A stretch of DNA of 64,000 nt from Gayadomonas joobiniege G7 (GTDB lineage Bacteria > Pseudomonadota > Gammaproteobacteria > Enterobacterales > Alteromonadaceae), in the NCBI RefSeq assembly GCF_000300815.1, contig NZ_AMRX01000003.1:515229-579228 (forward strand), read 5' to 3'. A program made the position numbers and the translations under genes. Shown in pieces: positions 63,992 to 64,000 of the stretch (the first letter of the stretch is position 1; every line of letters starts with the position of its first letter). Below the pieces are notes generated by a model. It was not told the DNA's origin. It did not search any database and worked only from the letters and a program-made list of their open reading frames with translations.

Positions 63992-64000
63992 TATACCTGC

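Overview
The window is a chromosomal segment of a marine gammaproteobacterium, most likely an alteromonad. The evidence is the 16S/23S/5S sequence, the gene orders nrdR-ribD-ribE-ribBA-ribH-nusB-thiL-pgpA, prfB-lysS and queA-tgt-yajC-secD-secF, and a middle section rich in alginate lyase, sulfatases and GH2 enzymes, as in algae-degrading marine bacteria. I cannot name the genus from sequence reading alone. No transposase, integrase, phage gene, tRNA gene or CRISPR array was seen.

Region 1 (1-5704) is a riboflavin/thiamine/phospholipid housekeeping run starting with the tail of nrdR. Its ribB gene carries a degenerate GTP cyclohydrolase II domain (RibBX type). Region 2 (5717-8216) holds a 2-oxoglutarate oxygenase, a SulA-like SOS inhibitor behind two tandem LexA boxes, the wreck of a siderophore-uptake locus, and a sugE/gdx guanidinium exporter behind a guanidine-II (mini-ykkC) riboswitch.

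Region 3 (8228-38293) is the accessory, glycan-related part. It has a secreted PL7 alginate lyase with two CBM32-like modules, four S1-type sulfatases, a large Asp-box beta-propeller protein, two GH2 glycosidases and a CBM6-like lipoprotein. Between them lie metal and iron genes (ChaB, an Nramp-like transporter lacking DPGN, a Fiu-like receptor with PiuC), an alpha-hydroxy-acid oxidase, LysR-adhC, and a kinase / phospho-lyase-type aminotransferase pair divergent from a EutR-like regulator. That last set is the best candidate for a little-described pathway: breakdown of ethanolamine or 5-hydroxylysine through a phosphorylated intermediate.

Region 4 (38529-44425) carries a GGDEF-EAL protein, an orphan DNA methyltransferase, a TRIC-type channel, a bacterial voltage-gated channel and the ribosomal oxygenase RoxA. 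Region 5 (44493-58560) returns to core genes: prfB with its programmed +1 frameshift, lysS, an Lrp-type regulator divergent from long-form leuA, ndh with a terminator-like leader, queA-tgt-yajC-secD-secF and sppA. Region 6 (58732-63991) is a complete rRNA operon with tandem promoters, boxA sites, a 16S processing stem and no tRNA in the spacer.

Several convergent gene pairs interlock at their stop codons, so the chromosome is compact even in the accessory part. Functions rest on motif reading and remembered family features; no database search was run.
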